Shown: positions 1 through 5,013 of the stretch, one piece after another
Layout of the letters: every line of letters begins with the position of its first letter
How positions within the stretch are numbered: position 1 is the stretch's first letter
Assembly (NCBI GenBank): GCA_002414145.1
Contig: DHYP01000006.1
Span: forward strand, 13,366-18,378
Source: Methylophilaceae bacterium UBA5127
GTDB taxonomy: Bacteria > Pseudomonadota > Gammaproteobacteria > Burkholderiales > Methylophilaceae
Length of the DNA: 5,013 bases
Direction: 5' to 3'
Position numbers and translations under genes: made by a program
Notes under the pieces: generated by a model
What the model saw: only the letters and a program-made list of their open reading frames with translations
Told to the model about the DNA's origin: nothing
Database searches by the model: none

Positions 1-107
1 CAAAAGTCATACACGGTCATGCCACAGACATACATATGGACTTTGTTGGATTCAATGGGGGTGAAGGTTTGTTTTTCACGCGTGAGTGAGTTGTAAATTT
101 TTAGCAT
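1..107 (-). CDS. cysS: Cysteinyl-tRNA synthetase, N-terminal 35 residues (partial, runs off the left edge)
   Basis: The minus strand from the ATG at 107 reads [15 protein letters not shown], then a segment ending [11 protein letters not shown]. This matches the start of E. coli CysRS (MLKIFNTLTR ... MYVCGITVYD) almost residue for residue, including Cys28, the first of the zinc ligands that let the enzyme select cysteine. The enzyme charges tRNA-Cys with cysteine in the cytoplasm. The HIGH signature of the class I fold would follow just outside the window. The start is supported by the exact match of N-terminal length with E. coli. No strong Shine-Dalgarno is visible; AGTGA lies just upstream. 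The gene is divergent from the envelope gene run, as cysS is from ppiB-lpxH in E. coli. The rest of the gene is not in the window, so its integrity cannot be judged. Confidence 0.93.
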   Translation of the reverse strand, partial: MLKIYNSLTREKQTFTPIESNKVHMYVCGMTVYDF

Positions 108-122
108 GCGTCACTATTTGCA

Positions 123-150
123 ATCATTGTTAAACTGAAATTAAAGTCAA
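123..150 (-). promoter_or_regulatory. Candidate sigma70 promoter for cysS
   Basis: On the minus strand, TTGACT (150 to 145, five of six matches to TTGACA) is followed after 16 nt by AATGAT (128 to 123, four of six matches to TATAAT). A start about 7 nt downstream of the -10 would leave a 5' leader of only about 9 nt before the cysS ATG at 107. The leader is short, so either the -10 assignment is slightly off or translation starts with little Shine-Dalgarno help. The call is by eye, without scoring. Confidence 0.4.
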
Positions 151-193
151 CTAAATAGGCAATAAAGCCTTGTTGGCTATTGTGGTGAGACCT

Positions 194-215
194 AGCCTAT
201 TGATAGAATTAGGCT
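194..215. repeat. Inverted repeat AGCCTA-N10-TAGGCT in the cysS divergent region
   Basis: AGCCTA (194-199) and TAGGCT (210-215) form a perfect 6-bp inverted repeat around a 10-nt centre that itself begins with TTGATA. Weaker GCC/GGC hairpins lie just upstream: AGGC-AATAAA-GCCT at 157-170 and AGCC-TTGTT-GGCT at 166-178. The repeat lies between two divergent genes and overlaps a possible -35 element, so an operator is possible. No known regulator site is recognised, and short inverted repeats in AT-rich DNA often arise by chance. Confidence 0.3.
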
Positions 216-237
216 TTAACCAATACTTAAGTATAAC
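200..237 (+). promoter_or_regulatory. Weak candidate promoter region for the TPR/NTF2 gene and downstream run
   Basis: TTGATA (200-205) with AATACT (222-227) after 16 nt is one possible sigma70 promoter. TATAAC at 232-237 is a better -10 match but has no -35 at a suitable distance. If TATAAC were used, transcription would start at about 244, inside the first codons of the long reading frame, and translation would have to start at the ATG at 277. The gene needs a promoter here, because only the divergent cysS lies upstream, but which hexamers act is uncertain. Confidence 0.22.
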
Positions 238-240
238 ATA

Positions 241-1323
241 ATGAATAAATTCGATTACTTCTCAGGTAAAAAGCAAATGAAGTTACAAGTAATGAAGGTG
301 GCTGTTGTTTTGGCGATTGGTATAACTGCGCTCAATCTTGTTGCGGCTGAATCATCTGCCTCAAATGCAGCGCTTAAAGAAATCACATTATTATCTGATC
401 AGGGTAATCAAGCAGCGGCGTTAGATAAGGTCAATGCTTATTTGAGCACAAACCCAAAAGATGCCGAAGCTATGTTTATGAAGGGTGTGATTTTAGTGGA
501 GCTTGGTAAACGTGATGAAGCGATTAAAACATTTACAGACTTAACGGAAAAATACCCCAATTTGCCAGAGCCTTATAATAATTTAGCAGTGTTGTATGCA
601 GATCAAGGCCAGTATGATAAAGCACGCAAAGCGTTAGAAACTGCAATCAAAACGCATCCTAGCTATGCGACAGCGCATGAAAATTTGGGTGATATATATG
701 CGCGTTTGGCTTCAGAGGCGTATGACAAAGCTTTTAAGCTTGATACATCGAATGCCCGCGCACAAAGCAAATTATCCATGATTACTAATTTGTTTGGTGG
801 AAAGTCAACTAATGTCGCCTCAGCTACATCAGTTGCCAGTAAGCCTGTTGACCCAGTAAAATCTGCTGAGGCGACTAAACCTGTCGATATGGCAAAATCA
901 GGCAGTGCCAAACCTACAGAAGTAAAAAAGCCTGAGCCTGCGAAAACAGCAACATCTAGCGACACTCAAGCGCCCATTGCAGATCAAGATGCTGCCGTTA
1001 TTGAGGCAGTGAATGCGTGGGCAAATGCATGGTCTAGTCAAAATGTAAATCAATACTTGGCTAGCTATGCCGAGGGTTTTAAGACACCAAAAGGTGAGAG
1101 TCGTAAGGCTTGGGAAAGTATGCGTCGCGAGCGCGTCTCCGCACCTAAGAGCATCGCCGTTAAAGTGAGTGATACCAATGTAAAAATGGATGGCGAAGAT
1201 ACCGCTAAAGTGAGCTTCCGCCAAACGTATACTGCGAATGGTAAAACAATCAATACAAGAAAAACTTTGGTCATGACTAAAGCCAACAATGCTTGGTTGA
1301 TTTTGCAGGAAAATGCACGATAA
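241..1323 (+). CDS. Exported TPR protein with a C-terminal NTF2-like domain
   Basis: The encoded protein has 360 residues. A signal peptide covers about residues 1-36: basic stretch to Lys19, hydrophobic core 20-35, likely cleavage after LNLVAA. Helical TPR-like repeats follow at about 44-71 (degenerate), 75-106, 109-142 and 143-175; the repeat at 109-142 (PYNNLAVLYADQGQYDKARK) is the clearest. A low-complexity linker rich in Lys, Pro, Ala, Val and Thr spans about 188-248. Residues 250-360 look like an NTF2/SnoaL-like domain, with the motif AWSSQNVNQYLASY and a C-terminal W-I-L-Q-E strand. TPR arrays usually bind proteins, so a periplasmic scaffold role is inferred; no enzyme motif is seen. 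The next gene carries a related C-terminal domain. The ATG at 241 has no clear Shine-Dalgarno. The ATG at 277 (AGG at 264-266) is a real alternative that would leave a more standard 24-residue signal peptide. Confidence 0.85.
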   Translation: MNKFDYFSGKKQMKLQVMKVAVVLAIGITALNLVAAESSASNAALKEITLLSDQGNQAAALDKVNAYLSTNPKDAEAMFMKGVILVELGKRDEAIKTFTDLTEKYPNLPEPYNNLAVLYADQGQYDKARKALETAIKTHPSYATAHENLGDIYARLASEAYDKAFKLDTSNARAQSKLSMITNLFGGKSTNVASATSVASKPVDPVKSAEATKPVDMAKSGSAKPTEVKKPEPAKTATSSDTQAPIADQDAAVIEAVNAWANAWSSQNVNQYLASYAEGFKTPKGESRKAWESMRRERVSAPKSIAVKVSDTNVKMDGEDTAKVSFRQTYTANGKTINTRKTLVMTKANNAWLILQENAR

Positions 1324-1387
1324 CAAACCTGTATTGATGGTGTTTTTTGGATTGCTGATGTTATAAGCTGGATGGATTCTACTGTTT

Positions 1388-1399
1388 GAAGGGTATAAT
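1388..1399 (+). promoter_or_regulatory. Overlapping ribosome-binding site GAAGGG and consensus -10 hexamer TATAAT at the transpeptidase start
   Basis: GAAGGG (1388-1393) is a good Shine-Dalgarno, but only 4 nt from the ATG at 1398 and 13 nt from the ATG at 1407. TATAAT (1394-1399), a perfect -10 hexamer, directly follows it and overlaps the first ATG. No good -35 lies at the right distance; the nearest hexamers match at three of six positions. If the -10 works, transcription would start at about 1405-1407, at or next to the ATG at 1407. Start choice for the transpeptidase (TTG 1386, ATG 1398, 1407 or 1416) is therefore open; 1398 is preferred because of the Shine-Dalgarno. Confidence 0.35.
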
Positions 1400-2642
1400 G
1401 GCACCCATGCTTAGAATGAAATTATTATCCTTGTTTGTGCTAGTGTTATCTTCAATCCTGCCTTGGAATGCGACAGCAATTAGCCAAGAAAAAATTGCTA
1501 CCCGTTTGTTTTCTAAAAACTATAGCGGAAACCTTATCGAAAGCATGCTGGCGCAAACGTTGCTTGAAATTAAACAAGGTAAAGTCAATGATGCACTCGA
1601 GACGGTCAATCAGCTCATTGCGACTACGCCTAATTTTAAGCTTGCCTATCTCATTCGTGGCGATTTGCTTTCCTCACGTGCGCGCATGTTAACTTCTTTT
1701 GGTGATGCGGGTGTGAAAGATGAGAGCAAGGTTCAGGATTTAAAAGATGAGGCACAAACTCGATTAGAAAGTTATTTGGATAAACGCAAGGATCGTTTAT
1801 ATCCTAATTTATTGATACAGTTAGATGAAACGCAGCAGTATGTGATTGTCGTAGATACCTCTAAATCAAGATTATACCTATACGCAAAAAATCAGAATAA
1901 CCAGCTGAAGTATATGTCAGATTACTATGTGACAATCGGTAAAAATGGGGTAGATAAAAAGACGCAAGGAGACAAGCGCACGCCAATAGGGGTCTATTTT
2001 GCCTCTACCAAACTAAACAAGCCTTTGCCAGACATGTATGGTGGGGCTGCTTATCCATTAAGCTATCCCAATGAAATCGACAGTTATGAGAAAAGAAATG
2101 GCTCAGGAATCTGGTTGCATGGCACACCGACCGATACGTATAGTCGACCGCCACGTGCAAGTGATGGCTGTATCGTATTGTCTAATCCAGATATCAAAGC
2201 ATTGCAGCCCATTTTGGATAGAGGGAACACGCCAGTTCTTATCGTAAATAAAATTGATTGGGTTGAGGCTGGCACGCCAGATGAGTTACAAGCAGATGAA
2301 AAGCAGGCGCTAAGTCATGCGATTGAGCAATGGCGTAAAGATTGGGTCTCCCAAGATACCAATCAATACTTGTCTCACTACTCAAAACAGTTTTTTTATA
2401 GTGATGGTGGGTTAGGCCAATGGGCAGATTATAAACGGCATATTCAAGCGTCAAAACCGCGTGTCTCAGTTAACCTAAGCAATATCAGTATGTTTAGCTA
2501 TCCTAATGCCGAACAGTCAATGGTGGTGGTTAATTTTGAGCAGTATTTTAAAAGTACTAGCTTAGAGAATAAAATGAAAAAAAGACAGTACTGGGTGAAT
2601 GAAAATAACCAATGGAGAATTATTTATGAAGGTGCAGTGTAA
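1398..2642 (+). CDS. Exported L,D-transpeptidase (YkuD/ErfK fold) with C-terminal NTF2-like domain
   Basis: Numbered from the ATG at 1398, the protein has 414 residues. It starts with a signal peptide (basic LRMK, then a hydrophobic stretch; likely cleavage after PWNATA, residue 27). Residues 46-86 are helical and TPR-like. The YkuD domain spans about 145-286, with the core TPIGVY (195-200), the conserved His241 in IWLHGTP, and the catalytic segment SDGCIVLSN with nucleophile Cys258. Family members form L,D-crosslinks in peptidoglycan or attach or release proteins at the stem peptide; which of these applies here cannot be read from sequence. The common HGC-x-R form is SDGC-I-V here. Residues 304-414 form an NTF2-like domain with DWVSQDTNQYLSHY, related to the end of the preceding protein and, from memory, to Cds6-type L,D-transpeptidases. 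The frame stays open upstream to a TTG at 1386. The stop overlaps the next gene by 1 nt. Confidence 0.88.
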   Translation: MAPMLRMKLLSLFVLVLSSILPWNATAISQEKIATRLFSKNYSGNLIESMLAQTLLEIKQGKVNDALETVNQLIATTPNFKLAYLIRGDLLSSRARMLTSFGDAGVKDESKVQDLKDEAQTRLESYLDKRKDRLYPNLLIQLDETQQYVIVVDTSKSRLYLYAKNQNNQLKYMSDYYVTIGKNGVDKKTQGDKRTPIGVYFASTKLNKPLPDMYGGAAYPLSYPNEIDSYEKRNGSGIWLHGTPTDTYSRPPRASDGCIVLSNPDIKALQPILDRGNTPVLIVNKIDWVEAGTPDELQADEKQALSHAIEQWRKDWVSQDTNQYLSHYSKQFFYSDGGLGQWADYKRHIQASKPRVSVNLSNISMFSYPNAEQSMVVVNFEQYFKSTSLENKMKKRQYWVNENNQWRIIYEGAV

Positions 2643-3241
2643 TGAAATTTCTTAGCAAAAAATTTCTTAGTAGAATAGTTTTGGGCGTGCTGGCACTGTC
2701 TAGTATGTTTGTGTTGGAAGTAAGCGCTACTACTTTGGTTGAGTTTGAGACCTCTGCAGGTAATTTTACGGTCGAGCTATACCCAGAAAAAGCACCTAAA
2801 ACAGTAGAAAACTTTTTGCATTATGTCAATGATAAGTTTTATGACAACACCATTTTTCATCGCGTGATCAGCCGTTTTATGGTGCAAGGGGGTGGATTTG
2901 AGCGAGACTTAACAGAAAAGTCAACGCGTGAGCCTATTGTCAATGAGTCAAACAACGGGTTGTTAAATCAAACGGGAACGATTGCAATGGCACGTACATC
3001 CGACCCTAATTCTGCAACCGCACAATTTTTTATTAATTTAACCGACAATCAATTTCTGAATTACACCAGTCCTGAGCCAGACCGAATTGGTTACTGCGTG
3101 TTTGGTAAGGTCGTACATGGCATGGATGTGGTACATAAAATTGGCATTGTACCAACATCGACGATGAAAGGATTTTCAGATGTGCCAATTAAACCCATTA
3201 TGATTAAGCAGGTCAGGGTCAAGCCAGTCGCGGATAAGTAA
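2642..3241 (+). CDS. ppiA: Exported cyclophilin-type peptidyl-prolyl cis-trans isomerase (PpiA-like)
   Basis: The 199-residue protein starts with a signal peptide ([11 protein letters not shown], hydrophobic core, likely cleavage after LEVSA at residue 29), so it should act in the periplasm on proline bonds of exported proteins. The cyclophilin fold follows, with FHRVI (Arg74), FMVQGG (Phe79, Gln82) and SATAQFFIN (Gln128, Phe130), equivalent to the Arg55, Phe60, Gln63 and Phe113 region of human cyclophilin A. The Trp121 position of human CypA is not conserved, as is usual in bacterial members. The ATG overlaps the transpeptidase stop (TAATG), and GAAGG at 2628-2632 lies 9 nt upstream, so translational coupling is likely. 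It is a tandem paralogue of the next gene. The symbol is by analogy with E. coli ppiA; orthology was not tested. Confidence 0.87.
   Translation: MKFLSKKFLSRIVLGVLALSSMFVLEVSATTLVEFETSAGNFTVELYPEKAPKTVENFLHYVNDKFYDNTIFHRVISRFMVQGGGFERDLTEKSTREPIVNESNNGLLNQTGTIAMARTSDPNSATAQFFINLTDNQFLNYTSPEPDRIGYCVFGKVVHGMDVVHKIGIVPTSTMKGFSDVPIKPIMIKQVRVKPVADK
2645..2674 (+). repeat. In-frame 15-bp tandem repeat in the signal peptide n-region of the exported cyclophilin
   Basis: AAATTTCTTAGCAAA (2645-2659) is followed directly by AAATTTCTTAGTAGA (2660-2674), identical at 13 of 15 positions. It encodes [10 protein letters not shown] immediately after the start Met. The unit is a whole number of codons, so gain or loss of a copy would change signal peptide length and charge without breaking the frame. 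A slippage duplication is the simplest explanation. Confidence 0.7.
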
Positions 3242-3253
3242 TTTTATTTTTTT

Positions 3254-3259
3254 AAAGGA
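3254..3259 (+). promoter_or_regulatory. Ribosome-binding site that fixes the TTG start of ppiB
   Basis: AAAGGA lies 7 nt upstream of the TTG at 3267. No ATG or GTG lies nearby in frame, and the TTG gives an N-terminus ([11 protein letters not shown]) that lines up with E. coli PpiB (MVTFHTNHGDI). Site and alignment together support the unusual start. Confidence 0.75.
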
Positions 3260-3266
3260 TTATATT

Positions 3267-3758
3267 TTGGTTAAATTTTCCACAAATTTTGGTGACTTCA
3301 CCATCGAACTCAACCCAGAAAAAGCACCAGTTACAGTCGCTAATTTCTTAAGCTATGTTGAGAAAGGGTTTTATGAGGGGGTGATTTTTCATCGAGTCAT
3401 CAATGGCTTTATGGTTCAAGGCGGCGGGTTTGATAGCAATATGAAACAAAAGCCAACTGATGCACCTATTAAAAATGAAGCAGATAATGGTTTAAGTAAT
3501 GATGCTTATACGATTGCGATGGCACGTACTTCCATTCCTGACTCTGCTAGTAGTCAATTTTTTATCAACGTCGCAGATAATGAGTTTCTGAATCATACTG
3601 CGCCTACCCCCAATGGTTGGGGCTACTGCGTATTTGGTAAGGTGGTAGAAGGCATGGATGTTGTTGATAAAATTAAAGCAGTTAGTACGACAACGCGTGC
3701 AGGCCATCAGGATGTGCCTGTAGAACCAGTAGTTATTCAACAAGCAATTGTTTGTTAG
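3267..3758 (+). CDS. ppiB: Cytoplasmic cyclophilin-type peptidyl-prolyl cis-trans isomerase B
   Basis: The 163-residue protein (E. coli PpiB has 164) has no signal peptide and should act on proline bonds in the cytoplasm. Catalytic and binding residues sit where E. coli has them: [15 protein letters not shown] with Arg43, Phe48 and Gln51, then IAMART and SSQFFIN with Gln97 and Phe99, and the conserved [20 protein letters not shown]. Translation starts at a TTG with a good Shine-Dalgarno. The gene lies 25 nt after the exported paralogue and 17 nt before lpxH; ppiB-lpxH adjacency is shared with E. coli. The protein ends in a Cys (AIVC), which is unremarkable for a cytoplasmic protein. Confidence 0.93.
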   Translation: MVKFSTNFGDFTIELNPEKAPVTVANFLSYVEKGFYEGVIFHRVINGFMVQGGGFDSNMKQKPTDAPIKNEADNGLSNDAYTIAMARTSIPDSASSQFFINVADNEFLNHTAPTPNGWGYCVFGKVVEGMDVVDKIKAVSTTTRAGHQDVPVEPVVIQQAIVC

Positions 3759-3775
3759 TGATGCAGATGGCATAG

Positions 3776-4504
3776 ATGGGATTCACTTTATTTATCTCCG
3801 ATTTACATCTATGCCAGTCTAGACCACATGTGACAACAGCATTTTTATCATGGTTAAAGAGTGCTGTGGTAAAAGCAGATGCGCTCTATATCTTAGGGGA
3901 TTTTTTTGAGTATTGGCTTGGGGATGATGCAATTGAGAAAGACTTTCATCGTCCGATAATAGTAGCACTACACGAGATTACCCAGCTTGGAATACCAGTT
4001 TATTTAATGCACGGAAATCGTGATTTCTTAATCGGCACGCACTTTTTAGCGCTAACGGGTACTCTGTTGATTGAAGATCCCTCTCATGTTCAGTTGTATG
4101 GGAAATCTGTTGTGTTGACGCATGGCGATACCATGTGCACAGATGATGTTGGATATATGGCATTTAGGGAGACAGTGCGTAACCCATTGTGGCAGAATGA
4201 TTTTTTAGGTCAATCTATAGAAAATCGGTTAGCATATGCACAACAAGCAAGAGTCACGAGTAGTGCAGAAAAATCCTTAAAAAATGCTGAGATTATGGAT
4301 GTCAATTCAGTTGCCGTAAATGATATGTTGCGTCGCTACAGTTACCCAGCGATATTGATTCATGGGCATACACATAGACCCGCTAGGCACGACCATGAAG
4401 TTGATGGACACGTATGCCAACGTTATGTACTGGGAGACTGGTATGATCAAGGTAGCTATTTGAAAATGAATGCGGATACAACTATTGAGATCAACAGGGT
4501 ATAG
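3776..4504 (+). CDS. lpxH: UDP-2,3-diacylglucosamine pyrophosphatase (lipid A synthesis)
   Basis: LpxH cleaves UDP-2,3-diacylglucosamine to lipid X and UMP, the fourth step of the Raetz pathway, at the inner face of the cytoplasmic membrane. The 242-residue protein (E. coli 240) has all the metal-binding motifs of calcineurin-like phosphoesterases in order: FISDLHLC (Asp9, His11), YILGDFFEYWLGDD (Asp42), HGNRDF (Asn81), THGDTMCTDD (His116) and IHGHTHRP (His196, His198, His200). The MDVN segment at 174-177 is also typical of the family. The ATG at 3776 is the first possible start, because an in-frame TAG directly precedes it. No strong Shine-Dalgarno is visible, so coupling to ppiB, which ends 17 nt upstream, is likely. 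The reading frame is intact and looks functional. Confidence 0.95.
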   Translation: MGFTLFISDLHLCQSRPHVTTAFLSWLKSAVVKADALYILGDFFEYWLGDDAIEKDFHRPIIVALHEITQLGIPVYLMHGNRDFLIGTHFLALTGTLLIEDPSHVQLYGKSVVLTHGDTMCTDDVGYMAFRETVRNPLWQNDFLGQSIENRLAYAQQARVTSSAEKSLKNAEIMDVNSVAVNDMLRRYSYPAILIHGHTHRPARHDHEVDGHVCQRYVLGDWYDQGSYLKMNADTTIEINRV

Positions 4505-4515
4505 TCGTCGACTTG

Positions 4516-4538
4516 ACCTCAAGATTAGACTTCAAGGT
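4516..4538 (+). promoter_or_regulatory. Imperfect hairpin over the ferredoxin ribosome-binding site
   Basis: ACCT (4516-4519) can pair with AGGT (4535-4538) and AAG (4521-4523) with CTT (4530-4532), with an internal loop between them and the terminal loop ATTAGA. The right arm contains AAGG (4534-4537), the probable Shine-Dalgarno 6 nt before the ATG at 4544. The stem is short and interrupted, so a regulatory role is only a possibility. Confidence 0.2.
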
Positions 4539-4543
4539 TAGAG

Positions 4544-4825
4544 ATGAGTGAGCTTATGAAATCAATTTTAGTATGCACAAATCATAGAATGAATCCAAAT
4601 CAGCCTTCTTGTGGTGCTAAGGGAGCGCAACAACTCAAGGAAAAAATTGCAGAGGAAGTGAGTAAGGCAGGGATTGCAGTTGGTGTGAAAGAGATTCAAT
4701 GTTTAGGAGAGTGCGACGTTGGTCCTAATGTGCGATTAATACCTGGGGGACAATTTTTCAAGCAGGTAGATGCGCATCATTTAAAGGAAATTCTTAAAGC
4801 CGCTAAGGCTTTTTCCAAAACTTAA
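4544..4825 (+). CDS. Thioredoxin-like [2Fe-2S] ferredoxin
   Basis: The 93-residue protein has four cysteines, Cys11, Cys23, Cys53 and Cys57. The pattern C-x11-C ... C-x3-C within ILVCTNHR, PSCGAKG and QCLGECDVGPNV is that of thioredoxin-fold [2Fe-2S] ferredoxins, the same fold as the NuoE/24-kDa subunit of complex I. It should be a cytoplasmic one-electron carrier; the redox partner is unknown. There is no signal peptide. The ATG at 4544 has AAGG 6 nt upstream. The ATG at 4556 (Met5) is an alternative that would give MKSILVC. The gene lies 39 nt after lpxH and may end the run. Its link to envelope genes is positional only. The last codons overlap a possible terminator hairpin, and the stop overlaps the converging gene. 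Confidence 0.85.
   Translation: MSELMKSILVCTNHRMNPNQPSCGAKGAQQLKEKIAEEVSKAGIAVGVKEIQCLGECDVGPNVRLIPGGQFFKQVDAHHLKEILKAAKAFSKT
4796..4814 (+). terminator. Possible short intrinsic terminator inside the last codons of the ferredoxin gene
   Basis: AAAGCC (4796-4801) and GGCTTT (4807-4812) form a 6-bp stem around the loop GCTAA, and the T run continues to 4814. It has the outline of a rho-independent terminator, but with a short, AT-rich stem and a brief T tract. It lies before the stop codon at 4823, so a release there would truncate the message. It could act weakly or be chance in a Lys/Ala-rich C-terminus. Confidence 0.22.
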
Positions 4826-5013
4826 TCAACTGTATAACCTAAGATTTTAGATTCATCAATTTCATCAATTTGTTCAGGGTCTAAAAATTTCTCAGCATAT
4901 TTCAGATAAATTTTTTCACGAATGAATAAATCAAAAATATCTGGATCAACGTGATTGTTCAGTTTCATCTTACCAAGAATATTCAAAGTTTCAGAGAGTG
5001 CCTTAGCCTTTTT
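4822..5013 (-). CDS. C-terminal 63 residues of a probable HD-GYP-type phosphohydrolase (partial, runs off the right edge)
   Basis: The minus strand is open from the right edge to a TAA at 4824-4822. It encodes KKAKALSETLNILG, then HVDPDIFDLFIREKIYLKYA, EKFLDPEQIDEID and a tail ending ILGYTVD. The HxDPDxFDLFxREKxYLxYA-x-FLxPxQIDE pattern is what I recall from the C-terminal end of proteobacterial HD-GYP proteins, which hydrolyse cyclic di-GMP. None of the catalytic HD or GYP motifs lies in the window, so the assignment rests on this tail alone. The gene converges on the ferredoxin gene and overlaps it by 4 nt. The start is outside the window. Another HD-domain regulator is the main alternative. 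Confidence 0.6.
   Translation of the reverse strand, partial: KKAKALSETLNILGKMKLNNHVDPDIFDLFIREKIYLKYAEKFLDPEQIDEIDESKILGYTVD

Noticed and set aside
840..950. KPVD/KPTE repeats in the TPR protein linker as a minisatellite
   Set aside because: The repeats are short and irregular at the DNA level. This is a typical low-complexity Pro/Lys/Ala linker of an exported protein.
1325..1348. Possible terminator after the TPR gene (AAACC ... GGT-G-TTT with a T run)
   Set aside because: The stem is 5 bp with a bulge and is mostly A-T, which is too weak to call. Readthrough into the transpeptidase gene is more plausible.
663..1404. Long open frames on the minus strand (663-965, 898-1404, 1065-1289) opposite the TPR gene
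   Set aside because: They lie antisense to a gene with a clear signal peptide, TPR and NTF2-like layout. Their translations show no recognisable domain and have shadow-like composition.
3492..3773. Minus-strand open frame of 93 codons opposite ppiB
   Set aside because: It is entirely antisense to a strongly conserved ppiB, and its translation (rich in Asn, Cys, Arg and Ile) matches nothing I recognise.
4999..5013. Similarity between the right edge (minus-strand AAAAAGGCTAAGGC) and the ferredoxin gene end (GCTAAGGCTTTTT)
   Set aside because: Both encode Lys/Ala-rich stretches and share only a short string. It is best explained by amino acid composition, not by a repeat element.

Overview
The window looks like a chromosomal segment of a Gram-negative betaproteobacterium with moderately low GC. 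It may be a member of the Methylophilaceae (Methylotenera or Methylophilus type); that placement rests on overall protein character and gene order, is inferred, and was not checked by search. The Gram-negative assignment is firmer, because lpxH (lipid A synthesis) and two proteobacterial-type cyclophilins are present. No mobile element, CRISPR array, tRNA or rRNA gene was seen, and nothing suggests recent transfer.

Layout: the left edge holds the first 35 codons of cysS (cysteinyl-tRNA synthetase) on the minus strand. A 133-bp divergent intergenic region separates it from a plus-strand run of six genes: (1) an exported TPR protein with an NTF2-like C-terminal domain, (2) an exported L,D-transpeptidase (YkuD fold) with a related NTF2-like C-terminal domain, (3) an exported cyclophilin (ppiA-like), (4) a cytoplasmic cyclophilin (ppiB, TTG start), (5) lpxH (UDP-2,3-diacylglucosamine pyrophosphatase) and (6) a thioredoxin-like [2Fe-2S] ferredoxin. 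Converging on the ferredoxin gene, and sharing a TTAA with its stop codon, is the 3' end of a minus-strand gene that reads like the C-terminus of an HD-GYP phosphohydrolase.

How the genes fit together: cysS divergent from ppiB-lpxH is the arrangement known in E. coli. Here the plus-strand run is extended upstream by two envelope genes and a second, exported cyclophilin. Four of the six plus-strand genes point to the cell envelope: periplasmic TPR scaffold, peptidoglycan L,D-transpeptidase, periplasmic prolyl isomerase and lipid A synthesis. Genes 2 and 3 overlap by 1 nt, and the gaps between 3, 4, 5 and 6 are 25, 17 and 39 nt, so these are probably cotranscribed. The 62-nt gap between genes 1 and 2 may contain an extra start signal.

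Most of the window is ordinary conserved content. The most interesting point is that two adjacent, otherwise different exported proteins share a TPR-plus-NTF2-like layout and a closely matching motif, which suggests a paired cell-wall function. No clearly new system was found.
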